From NCBI GenBank assembly GCA_038321965.1, contig JBBQFL010000014.1, positions 1-64,000 on the forward strand: 64,000 bases of DNA, given 5' to 3'. The translations under genes and the position numbers were made by a program. This document shows, piece by piece, positions 1 through 8,377 of this stretch. The stretch is from UKL13-2 sp038321965. Its GTDB lineage: Bacteria; Pseudomonadota; Gammaproteobacteria; Burkholderiales; Usitatibacteraceae. How positions within the stretch are numbered: the stretch's first letter is position 1; each line of letters opens with the position of its first letter. The notes under the pieces are model-generated. The model saw only the letters and a program-made list of their open reading frames with translations, made no database searches and had not been told where the DNA came from.

Positions 1-174
1 GTTGAGATCGGTCGTGACCGGTTGTCTGACATCACCCTGGGGGTGACCTGGAAGTTCCAGCCCAAGTGTGCGATGCGTGCGCAGTGGGCCGGCTCACGTA
101 ATGCGTCCAACATCGCCATCTACGAATTCAAGCGTCATGAACTGTCCTCGACCATTCGTTGTGAATATCAGTAG
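1..174 (+). CDS. C-terminal end of an outer-membrane beta-barrel protein (partial)
   Basis: Frame 1 is open from the first base to a TAG at 172-174 and gives 57 residues. The fragment alternates polar and hydrophobic residues and has the pattern NxxNIxIYEFKRxE followed by a short last strand ending in EYQ, which resembles the last strands of outer-membrane barrels such as surface lipoprotein assembly modifier (SLAM/DUF560) proteins. The next gene encodes a FecR-domain surface protein on the same strand 68 bases downstream, a pairing that would suit a barrel or exporter. The start and most of the gene lie outside the window, so the family is tentative; only the reading frame and barrel-like character are seen directly. 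Confidence 0.5.
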   Translation, partial: VEIGRDRLSDITLGVTWKFQPKCAMRAQWAGSRNASNIAIYEFKRHELSSTIRCEYQ

Positions 175-242
175 CCCAACACCCTTGTAGCCACATGTAG
201 CAGCTCCGCCAGATATGCCTTTAAAGAATTGAAGGACAAAAA

Positions 243-2582
243 ATGATCGCAAGAACAGCTATCTCCGCCCGCACCGTGAACGGCCAACTCCTTAACTTTG
301 TTTTCGCGTTGGCAGCGTTGTTGATGTGCACTGCGGCGGCTCCTGCATGGGCACAAAGCGGGGAGTTCACCTTTGTTATTGGCGCCGTCACGGTTGAGCG
401 TCCAAGCGGACGAATTACGCCGATTCGTGGGACAACGGTAACGCCGCAGGACGTCATCATGACGGGCGCGGACGGTATGGCGCAATTGGCGATGGTGGAC
501 GGCGCAAAACTGTCTTTGCGTCCCAATTCCCAGCTGCTCGTCCAAAAGTACCCGGTGTCGGTCAATGATCCGCCCGGCGCGATATTGAGTTTGGTGCGCG
601 GTACGCTACGCACTTTTACCACGGCACTGTCCGGCCCCAACCGAGCCGGTTACCAGCTCAATACCAAGATTGCGACGATCGGCATCCGCGGGTCGGGCGG
701 CATATTGGAACATCAGGACGACACGACCAACCATTACACGATCGAAGGCAGCCACGAAGTCGCCAGTGCAGATGGCAAATTTGAGTCGATCATCAGTTTT
801 CCGAACCAGACCGTACAAGTTGTTCTGGGGCAGCCCCCAAAGCTCATCCCCACGCCGCCAAGTTTGCTCGCGGCGGGTGCCGTATCCAAAGATGGCAAGA
901 AGAAAGTGGCGAGTGCCGAGGGGTCACCGGACACAGTAACTCTAGCGTCTGTATTCAACCTGATTGAGATCTTTTTCGGCAGGAGTAAGCCGCAAGGCGG
1001 AAGCGCGCTGGGCTTCACGATCGTCGATCCCAGCGGGAACCTGGGCGCGGACCCGCTGCGCTTGCAAAACATCGTGATCGCAGCCGGTGGTTCGCTAGCG
1101 TCCGATATCGCGCTGCCTTCTGCGATTACTATTGAGCAAAATGGCGGTTTGCGGGCCTATACCGCGTACGCTGCCAGTCAAAGTGGAACCGGCGCAAATA
1201 TCGCTGGTGGAACGGCCCGCGACGTACAAATAATTTCGCTGGGCAACAATACGGCGGTCGCAATCGGTCGCTGGGAAGGCGTCTCCAGTTTCGGATTTGG
1301 CGCGGGCAATGGTGGCACTGGCGGTACGGTAGGCGGCAGCGTTCATTTTGCATACGGCGGCGCGGGTTATCCGTCTTACCTCTCGGATGTGCTGACCGGT
1401 ACGGCGACCTATACGCGTCAGGCAGCAACGACCCCGACCAACCAGTTCGGCACACTGGGTACCCTGACGACAGCCACGCTGGACGTGAATTTCACGGCCA
1501 GAACGTTGAATGCCGTGATTGGTGTCACCATGCCCGCGGGGAGCGGCGCGAGTGCGGGCAACTGGAACCTTGCAGCGACGAACGTGCCGTTTGCATTGAA
1601 CGCTTTCTATGCCAGTGGTTCACGCGTAACGGTCACCAATGCGTCCGGCGGACGGTCAACGAACAATACACTTCTCGGCGGCAGTATCGAAGGCAGTTTC
1701 GTTGGCAGCAAGCTGAACGGAGCGATTCTCGGCTACAGTATTTTTGACAGGACCAGCGGCAGCAGTGCTGATTCTCAACGCATCAATGGCGTAGTGGTCT
1801 ACTCGGGTCCATCGCAGAATGCATCAGCGAATTATCGCGACGGCCTTGTTTCCGATCCCACCGGCTCTCTAGGCGCAGCAAGCTATATCCGCTCGTTTGC
1901 CACCAGCAACACAGCGGCGGAGGTAACCGTTGGCAACAGCGGCGCCGTGTCGGCATTCGCTGCGCCGTTTCCGACGGGCAACGAGATTGTGGGGCACCGG
2001 CCATATGCGCAAGGCACCGCTGTCGTGTTCGACAATGGGTTTGACCCGACGACCGGATTGGTCTGGGGCCGGTGGGCGGGCGGCACGGCGACCATCGGTG
2101 GTCAAAACGTAAGTCTCGCGCAAAGCAGTCTGCACTATATTTTCAGCCCCACCCAAAGCGGCCCGGTTGCGCTGCCGCTCACCGGCACCGGCGTGTATGA
2201 CGTCGTCGGTTCCACACGCCCAACCGATCTTGGCGGGCGCGTCGGCGTATTCAATTCAGCCAGCCTCAATGCCAATTTCAGCGCGAAAACGGTCGATACC
2301 TCGATCAATATCACCATCGGTGGCCAGACCTGGAATGGCTCGGCCGCAGGTGTGCCGATTTATCGCGATCAATATTTTTCGGCCTATGCCGGTGGCCCGA
2401 GCATCGCCGGCATTCCGCGGCCCGCCGTATTCAATATCACCTGCACGCCGAATTGCACGCCAGCTGGCGTCACCGGAAGTCTGGACGGTTTTTTCACTGG
2501 ACGTAGAGGCGCAGGAGCGGGAGTGATGTACAACATGAGCAACATTTCCGGCGCAATCGCCTTCGCTCGGCGGGGTGGATGA
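243..2582 (+). CDS. Secreted FecR-domain protein with a duplicated C-terminal module
   Basis: The product is 779 residues. An AAGGACA ribosome site precedes the ATG. Residues 1-37 form a Sec signal peptide ending in AWA. Residues about 45-180 match a FecR domain: a glycine-rich start, 'GADGMAQLAMVDGAKLSLRP' type beta pattern and the late 'ATIGIRGSGG' motif. The rest is Gly/Ser/Thr-rich beta structure and appears to contain the same module twice (about residues 335-530 and 600-775). Both copies share GRW-x-G, HYxF/HFAY, LTGT-x-Y, an NANF/NVNFTA strand and a closing G-x-F-x-G-x-x-GAG-type segment. FecR domains outside iron-siderophore systems are common in surface proteins, so an iron role is not implied. 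The preceding barrel fragment may be its secretion partner, which is inference. Confidence 0.75.
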   Translation: MIARTAISARTVNGQLLNFVFALAALLMCTAAAPAWAQSGEFTFVIGAVTVERPSGRITPIRGTTVTPQDVIMTGADGMAQLAMVDGAKLSLRPNSQLLVQKYPVSVNDPPGAILSLVRGTLRTFTTALSGPNRAGYQLNTKIATIGIRGSGGILEHQDDTTNHYTIEGSHEVASADGKFESIISFPNQTVQVVLGQPPKLIPTPPSLLAAGAVSKDGKKKVASAEGSPDTVTLASVFNLIEIFFGRSKPQGGSALGFTIVDPSGNLGADPLRLQNIVIAAGGSLASDIALPSAITIEQNGGLRAYTAYAASQSGTGANIAGGTARDVQIISLGNNTAVAIGRWEGVSSFGFGAGNGGTGGTVGGSVHFAYGGAGYPSYLSDVLTGTATYTRQAATTPTNQFGTLGTLTTATLDVNFTARTLNAVIGVTMPAGSGASAGNWNLAATNVPFALNAFYASGSRVTVTNASGGRSTNNTLLGGSIEGSFVGSKLNGAILGYSIFDRTSGSSADSQRINGVVVYSGPSQNASANYRDGLVSDPTGSLGAASYIRSFATSNTAAEVTVGNSGAVSAFAAPFPTGNEIVGHRPYAQGTAVVFDNGFDPTTGLVWGRWAGGTATIGGQNVSLAQSSLHYIFSPTQSGPVALPLTGTGVYDVVGSTRPTDLGGRVGVFNSASLNANFSAKTVDTSINITIGGQTWNGSAAGVPIYRDQYFSAYAGGPSIAGIPRPAVFNITCTPNCTPAGVTGSLDGFFTGRRGAGAGVMYNMSNISGAIAFARRGG

Positions 2583-2687
2583 GCGTGGACTTAAAACATG
2601 CCCTGCGGCATGACGAATGCCTGCCGAATCCGAGCGCCCTGACGGGCGCGAGGTGGGGCGAAGCCAGCGTGGACACAAAACATTCCC
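2582..2687 (+). repeat. Intergenic direct repeat with two short hairpins
   Basis: The string AGCGTGGAC..AAAACAT.CCC occurs at 2582-2603 and again at 2666-2687 with about three mismatches in 22 bases. Between the copies are two perfect 6-bp hairpins with 4-base loops: CATGCC/GGCATG at 2597-2612 and GCGCCC/GGGCGC at 2634-2649. Neither is followed by a T run, so they are not obvious intrinsic terminators. The stretch lies between the FecR gene and the large mosaic gene. Confidence 0.5.
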
Positions 2688-2836
2688 CACAGTGGATTGC
2701 CCTCAGCCCCCAAGGCAATTTACCAAACTCAAGTATCCACGAGCCTCCCAGCAACAAAATGGCTGAAGAACCGCACCGATTCTAGTGTTTCAAGTTTTGT
2801 AGCATAAGCCCAATACCACAGCATGTTTTTTGAACG

Positions 2837-5800
2837 GTGAAGAAAATGTCAAAAGCACGGACGATCATGAAATCCCTGTTTGCAACCATCGCGTCGGTCC
2901 TAACGCTTTCCGTCGCAGGCGTCGCGCAGGCGCAGCCATTCGCCTACGTAGCGAACCAAAGTGCAAATACCGTCTCGATAATCAATACCGCGAACGAAAC
3001 CGTGGTCGCGACAGTGCCGGTCGGCACCGGCCCTCGCGGGGTTGCAGTCGACTCACAGGGGAAGCGCGTTTATGTCGCCAATATCACCAGCAATTCCGTT
3101 TCGGTGATCGAAACGGTAACGAACACCGTTCTCTCGACGATACCTGTTGGCACCGGTCCGCGTGCCCTTGCCGTAAATCCGGCCGGTACTCGTGTCTATG
3201 TATCCAATAGCACCACCAATAATGTATCGGTCGTAGACACCACGACCAATACCGTCATCGCGACTGTGCCGGTCGGAGTCGCGCCGCGCGGCGTTGCGGT
3301 CAACCCTGCCGGGACGCGCGTTTTTGTTGCCAACTCATCCAACAATAACGTATCCGTCATCGACGCAACGACCAACACCGTGCTCACCACGATCGGCGTC
3401 GGGACAAATCCTTTTGGCGTTGCGATCAACCCTGCTGGAACGCGCGTGTACGTGACCAATCAGAATACCAATGACGTCGCGGTGATTGACGCCACGAACA
3501 ATACGTTCCTGTCAGGCATTGTCGTGGGGTCGGTGCCGCAAGGTATCGCCATTAACCCGGCAGGTACACGCGCTTACGTGACCAATCTAAGCGGCAGCAG
3601 CCTCTCCGTCATCGACATCACCAGCAATACGGTGCTGGCGACCGTTCCGGTGGGCGCAAGTCCGGTTGGCGTGGGAGTCAATCCCGCCGGAACCAAAGTC
3701 TATGTATCCATCGGCGGTGCCAACAACGTTTCGGTGATCGACGCTGGCTCTAATACGCTCCTTACTTCTGTAGCCGTCGGCGCGGGACCGGGTGGCCTTG
3801 CGGTCGGCCCCATCCTCCCTCCGAGTGCACCGAATCTCGGGTCCGTCACGCCAGGCGATAGTTTTGTGTCAGTTGCCTTCACTCCCCCAGCGAGTGACGG
3901 CGGTGCGCCGATTACCAGCTACTCAGCGAAATCCAACCCCGGGAACATTATCGGGACCGGCACCGGATCACCCGTACTGGTAACCGGGTTGACGAACGGA
4001 ACGTCCTATACATTTACGGTGGTTGCCACCAATTCCGCTGGCACCGGACCGCCCTCAGCGGTGTCAGCTGCCGTGGTACCAGCCGGTCCCCCGGTAGCAC
4101 CTTCTGGGGTGACTGCCACACCAAATAATGGCCAGGCAACGGTGACTTTTACCGGAAACTCTTCCAACGGTTCACCGACGACCGGATACACCGTTTCGTC
4201 GAGCCCTGGGGGTGGCGTAGATCTCAACGCAGGAACGACGGGGCTGTCGCATACCATCACCGGCTTGACCAATGGAACCGCGTACACGTTTACGGTTGTT
4301 GCCACCAACGCCGTCGGGTCGAGTTCACCGTCGGCGCCATCGAATAGCGTCATACCGGCCGGCGCACCGAATGCCCCCACTATTGGCACCGCCACGGGGG
4401 GCAACGCTAGCGCCAGCGTTAACTTTACGCCACCTGCCAACAACGGCTCAGCCATCACTAGCTATACTGTCACCGCCAACCCAGGTGGCCCCAGCGTTAC
4501 CGGTACGGGTTCGCCGATCTTTGTCAGTGGCCTGATAAACGGCTCTACCTACACCTTTACGGTCACCGCCACCAACGCCATTGGTACTAGCCCGGCATCG
4601 GCCGCCTCCAATAGCGTCACACCATCTGCGCCGACGGTACCCGGCGCTCCAAGTGCGGTCGTTGCCACCGCTGGCAACGCGTCCGCGACCGTTTCGTTCA
4701 AAGCACCTGCTGCAAATGGCTCGCCCATTACTGGCTACACCGTTACATCAAGGCCGGCCGGCGGTGTAGATGTCAACGCAGGAACTACGGCTCTGTCACA
4801 TTCCATCACCGGCTTGAGCAATGGAACTGCGTACACGTTCACCGTCGTTGCCACCAACGCGGTCGGGCCGAGTTCACCGTCAGCGCCATCCAATAGCGTG
4901 GTACCTGCCGGTGGGCTTGGTGCCTCTCAACGAGCCGTATTGACAAACCTCTATAGCTCGACAAACGGCGCGTCGTGGACCAACAAAACCAACTGGAATG
5001 GTGCGGTGGGAACGGAATGTACCTGGTTTGGTGTGACATGTGACACGGCGCAGAATAATGTCGTGGCGATTAACTTGGGTTCGAATAATCTCGTAGGTAC
5101 GCTGCCCGCGCTTTCCGGGCTTCCGGCGCTGCAGACTTTTAATGTCTCCATCAATCAGTTAACCGGTCCAATCCCGTCGCTGGGTGGGTTGACAGCGTTG
5201 CTGGATTTTCGCGTCAACAACAATCTTTTAAGCGGACCAATCCCCTCCCTGACCGGGTTGACAGCGTTGGTAACCATTGTCGCCAGTAACAACCAGTTAA
5301 CCGGTTCAATTCCGTCGCTGACCGGGTTGACGTCGTTGCAGCAGTTCACTGCTCCCAACAACCAGTTAACGGGATCAATTCCGTCGCTGAGCGGGCTGAC
5401 TGCGTTGCAGCAGTTTGGTGTCAGTATCAACCAGTTGACTGGGCCAATTCCTTCCCTGACCGGGTTGACAGCGTTGGTTGACTTTAACGCCTTTAGCAAC
5501 GGATTTACCGGATCAATTCCTTCCTTGACCGGGTTGACTGCATTGCAATCCTTTCAGGTCAGCACCAACCAGTTAACCGGCCCAATTCCGTCGCTGAGCG
5601 GGTTGACCGGATTGCTATTCTTACTGGCCGGCAACAACCAGTTGACTGGGTCAATCCCGTCGCTGAGCGGGTTGAATTTAGTTGCTATTGAGGTCAACAA
5701 CAACCAGTTAACCGGACCCGTCCCAACTCCACCAGCCTCTTTGCTCGCCGGGCAGAGCAAACTGTGTAGCAACAGCTTGACCACTAGCGGGGTTGCAGCC

Positions 5801-7459
5801 ACTGATACCGCCTGGAATACCGCAACCGGCGTGAACTGGCAAGCGTGTCAAGTCGGCGCTGCGGCACCAGCCTGCACGCTGAGCGCATCGCCAACATCGA
5901 TCCTTGTCGGTGGCACTTCGACGTTGACTGCAAGTTGCACACCCGCAGCAACGTCGTTTACCTGGACCGGTGGGACATGTGCCGGCACCAATGCCACCAC
6001 CTGCACCGTCACGCCCACTGCCACGACTACCTATACATTTGCAGGTACCAATGTTGTGGGCACCGGCAAAACCGCTTCCGCGACAATAGCGGTGTCGACG
6101 ACCGTTGCGGCACCCGCATTGAGTTTGTCACCCCAGTTCATCAACTTTGGTTCCCGAACCGTTAACACAACCAGCCTACCGGCCACGGTGGTGTTGACCA
6201 ATAGCGGAACCGTCGACCTGATCATCAGCAGTATTCAGGGTTCCGGCGATTTCGGCTTCACCAGCACCTGCCCTATTTCCAGCGCTGCAGTCGCGCCTGC
6301 TTCAAGTTGCGCGGTCAACATCACGTTCACTCCCCTTACTGCAGCCGGTATACAGGGTGCAATCACGATCACGAGCAACGCGCCGGGTTCACCACACCGC
6401 ATACAACTCTTCGGAACTGGCACCGCCACCTCTGTTGCGACCATCAGCGTCAACACAGATGCGCTGGCTTTTGGCGCGCAGATTATCAACACTACCAGTG
6501 CGGCACAGAACGTGATAATTACCAATACGGGCTTTGCGAATCTGTTGTTATCAAACGTGGTGATAGTCGGACCGTTTAGCCGGTTCGCATTGAGTACGTC
6601 AGCCAGCCCTGCCGACTGTGCGAGCACCGTCGCGCCGCAAAGCAGCTGTCAATTTGCCATCGTATTCAGGCCAACCACAATCGGTGCACAGAGCGGGCAA
6701 ATTACCATCCCCAACAATGCCTCCGACACGCCACTGACCATCAGCCTGAGCGGAAACGGAACACCGAATCCGGTTCCCGTGATTAAAGTCAGTGATGTGC
6801 TTGCATTTGGCGATCAGGTCCTCAATAGCGCCAGCACCGTGCGGAATCTGATTGTCAGCAACACCGGCGCGGCCCCACTACTCATCAGCGCGTTCAGACT
6901 TGCTGGTAACAATCCGGACAATTTTTCAGTCACCGGCCAAAGCACATGCGCGAGCATCGCACCAGACGCCAGTTGTACGCTGGCCATTACATTCACACCG
7001 ACGACAATTGGTGCGAAAACTGCCCAGATTATTTTCGCGAGCAACGCCGAGAACGCGACTAGCGTTAACACGACAGCACTTACAGGAAACGGCATCCTCG
7101 CGCCGCGCCCGTTGGTTACTCTCTCAACGAGCGTGATTGGTTTCGGCAACGTGATCTTTGGTGGAGCGACACCCAACCAAATTGTCATTCTGACCAATCC
7201 AGGCGGACAGGTCATGAGCATTTCGCGAATTGACGTCACGGGCGACTTTGTACAAACCAATAATTGCGGCACCAGCCTAGCGCCTTTGGCAAGTTGCACG
7301 ATCAACATTGGTTTTGCCCCGCTCGGAACCGGCCCACTTTCAGGCGAATTCATTGTAATTTCCAATGCAGCAACCAGCCCGGACCGGATACAACTTGGTG
7401 GAACTGGCTGCAGATGGTTTAGCCAGTCCAAGAGTCGCCTGTTCCTGACAGTGTGCTAA
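2837..7459 (+). CDS. Giant secreted mosaic protein: YVTN propeller, FN3, LRR and ASH domains
   Basis: The product is 1540 residues. The frame opens with GTG at 2837; ATG at 2846 is an alternative start. A Sec signal ends in AQA near residue 32. Domains in order: seven 42-residue YVTN-type repeats (about 36-330, YVAN..NTVSVIDT..NTV..TVPVG..P.GVAVNPAGTRV), enough for one seven-bladed propeller; four fibronectin type III domains (about 331-690, TSYTFTVVATNxxG); a plant-type LRR N-cap and about ten leucine-rich repeats (about 695-965, NQLTGSIPSLTGL); one Ig-like domain; and four ASH/choice-of-anchor-D domains (about 1080-1520, INFGSxxVNT.S....LTNSGT). The last residues are Cys/aromatic rich. All modules are binding or scaffold folds with no catalytic site seen, so an adhesive or surface-display role is likely. 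The repeats are also near-tandem DNA repeats. Confidence 0.85.
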   Translation: MKKMSKARTIMKSLFATIASVLTLSVAGVAQAQPFAYVANQSANTVSIINTANETVVATVPVGTGPRGVAVDSQGKRVYVANITSNSVSVIETVTNTVLSTIPVGTGPRALAVNPAGTRVYVSNSTTNNVSVVDTTTNTVIATVPVGVAPRGVAVNPAGTRVFVANSSNNNVSVIDATTNTVLTTIGVGTNPFGVAINPAGTRVYVTNQNTNDVAVIDATNNTFLSGIVVGSVPQGIAINPAGTRAYVTNLSGSSLSVIDITSNTVLATVPVGASPVGVGVNPAGTKVYVSIGGANNVSVIDAGSNTLLTSVAVGAGPGGLAVGPILPPSAPNLGSVTPGDSFVSVAFTPPASDGGAPITSYSAKSNPGNIIGTGTGSPVLVTGLTNGTSYTFTVVATNSAGTGPPSAVSAAVVPAGPPVAPSGVTATPNNGQATVTFTGNSSNGSPTTGYTVSSSPGGGVDLNAGTTGLSHTITGLTNGTAYTFTVVATNAVGSSSPSAPSNSVIPAGAPNAPTIGTATGGNASASVNFTPPANNGSAITSYTVTANPGGPSVTGTGSPIFVSGLINGSTYTFTVTATNAIGTSPASAASNSVTPSAPTVPGAPSAVVATAGNASATVSFKAPAANGSPITGYTVTSRPAGGVDVNAGTTALSHSITGLSNGTAYTFTVVATNAVGPSSPSAPSNSVVPAGGLGASQRAVLTNLYSSTNGASWTNKTNWNGAVGTECTWFGVTCDTAQNNVVAINLGSNNLVGTLPALSGLPALQTFNVSINQLTGPIPSLGGLTALLDFRVNNNLLSGPIPSLTGLTALVTIVASNNQLTGSIPSLTGLTSLQQFTAPNNQLTGSIPSLSGLTALQQFGVSINQLTGPIPSLTGLTALVDFNAFSNGFTGSIPSLTGLTALQSFQVSTNQLTGPIPSLSGLTGLLFLLAGNNQLTGSIPSLSGLNLVAIEVNNNQLTGPVPTPPASLLAGQSKLCSNSLTTSGVAATDTAWNTATGVNWQACQVGAAAPACTLSASPTSILVGGTSTLTASCTPAATSFTWTGGTCAGTNATTCTVTPTATTTYTFAGTNVVGTGKTASATIAVSTTVAAPALSLSPQFINFGSRTVNTTSLPATVVLTNSGTVDLIISSIQGSGDFGFTSTCPISSAAVAPASSCAVNITFTPLTAAGIQGAITITSNAPGSPHRIQLFGTGTATSVATISVNTDALAFGAQIINTTSAAQNVIITNTGFANLLLSNVVIVGPFSRFALSTSASPADCASTVAPQSSCQFAIVFRPTTIGAQSGQITIPNNASDTPLTISLSGNGTPNPVPVIKVSDVLAFGDQVLNSASTVRNLIVSNTGAAPLLISAFRLAGNNPDNFSVTGQSTCASIAPDASCTLAITFTPTTIGAKTAQIIFASNAENATSVNTTALTGNGILAPRPLVTLSTSVIGFGNVIFGGATPNQIVILTNPGGQVMSISRIDVTGDFVQTNNCGTSLAPLASCTINIGFAPLGTGPLSGEFIVISNAATSPDRIQLGGTGCRWFSQSKSRLFLTVC

Positions 7460-7605
7460 GACCATCCCGCGATTGCGACTGACATTTTCTCGCACGCCGA
7501 TTTGCATCCAGATATTATTGCGGCTCGTAGAAACGTTATTGCGCTAACCATGTTTTCCGTCCTCGCTTTCAACCTGGCGGGGTGGCCACACGCTCAGGAG
7601 CAGCC

Positions 7606-8343
7606 ATGAAGAGTATTGAAGAAGCAGACGACCCGCGTCGTCGCGTGTTGATCCAGGCACTGACTGCAGGTGCGTTTGCAACGGCACTGCCGGAGGTAAA
7701 TGCGCAGGGCTTCAGCATTTTTGGCAGCAAACCGGCGAAGCTTCCACCCAAACAGTCGATCTACCGCATTGCCGGCCAAGTAACGGTCAACGATCAGCCG
7801 GCGACGCTGGATACGCCCGTCAAGCCCGGCGACACAGTCCAGACCGGGAAAAGCGGCGAGATCATTTTTGTCGTCAACAGTAATTCTATGATCTTGCGCG
7901 GCAGCAGCAAACTCACCATCGAAACCGAGAAGACGTCCGATCCCTCACCGATCATAAGCGGTCTCAGATTGCTCACCGGGGCGCTGCTCTCGGTGTCTCG
8001 CAACACGCCGATGCGCGTCCGCACGCCGAACGCTACCGTGGGTATCCGCGGTACCGGTTTTTACATGGAGTCGGAACCAGATCGCACCTATTTTTGTACC
8101 TGTTATGGCATTACCGAAGTCGCGTCAAATACTGACGTGGAGAGCAAGGAGACGATCATGGCCAAACAGCATGATCGGCCTATTTACATCCTGAGTAATG
8201 AAGGCAAGGGCAAGAATATCCGCAATGCCCCATTCATCAATCATACAGACCAGGAGTTGGCGCTGATCGAAACCCTGGTTGGGCGCGAGCCTGCCTTTGT
8301 CTTTTCGAAAGACGCTTACACGGCGCCGCGCCGCACTTATTAG
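7606..8343 (+). CDS. Tat-exported FecR-domain protein
   Basis: The product is 245 residues. An upstream in-frame GTG exists at 7582, but ATG 7606 is chosen because AGGAG at 7596-7600 lies five bases before it. The N-terminus has a twin-arginine-like signal (DDPRRRVLIQALTAG followed by a hydrophobic run and ALPEVNAQG). Residues about 40-150 form a FecR domain with GQVTVN, KPGDTVQTGKSGEIIFVV, SKLTIET and RTPNATVGIRGTGFY. A Cys pair (YFCTCYG) follows immediately. It is a paralogue in type, not a close copy, of the FecR gene at 243-2582; the two flank the large mosaic gene. Its exact ligand or role is unknown. Confidence 0.75.
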   Translation: MKSIEEADDPRRRVLIQALTAGAFATALPEVNAQGFSIFGSKPAKLPPKQSIYRIAGQVTVNDQPATLDTPVKPGDTVQTGKSGEIIFVVNSNSMILRGSSKLTIETEKTSDPSPIISGLRLLTGALLSVSRNTPMRVRTPNATVGIRGTGFYMESEPDRTYFCTCYGITEVASNTDVESKETIMAKQHDRPIYILSNEGKGKNIRNAPFINHTDQELALIETLVGREPAFVFSKDAYTAPRRTY

Positions 8344-8377
8344 TTAAATGCATCGCGCGGAACTAGCGGCACGGTGA

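Noticed and set aside
2940..5730. Tandem DNA repeats that could suggest a CRISPR-like or minisatellite array
   Set aside because: The repeats keep the reading frame and code YVTN and leucine-rich repeats; there are no spacers.
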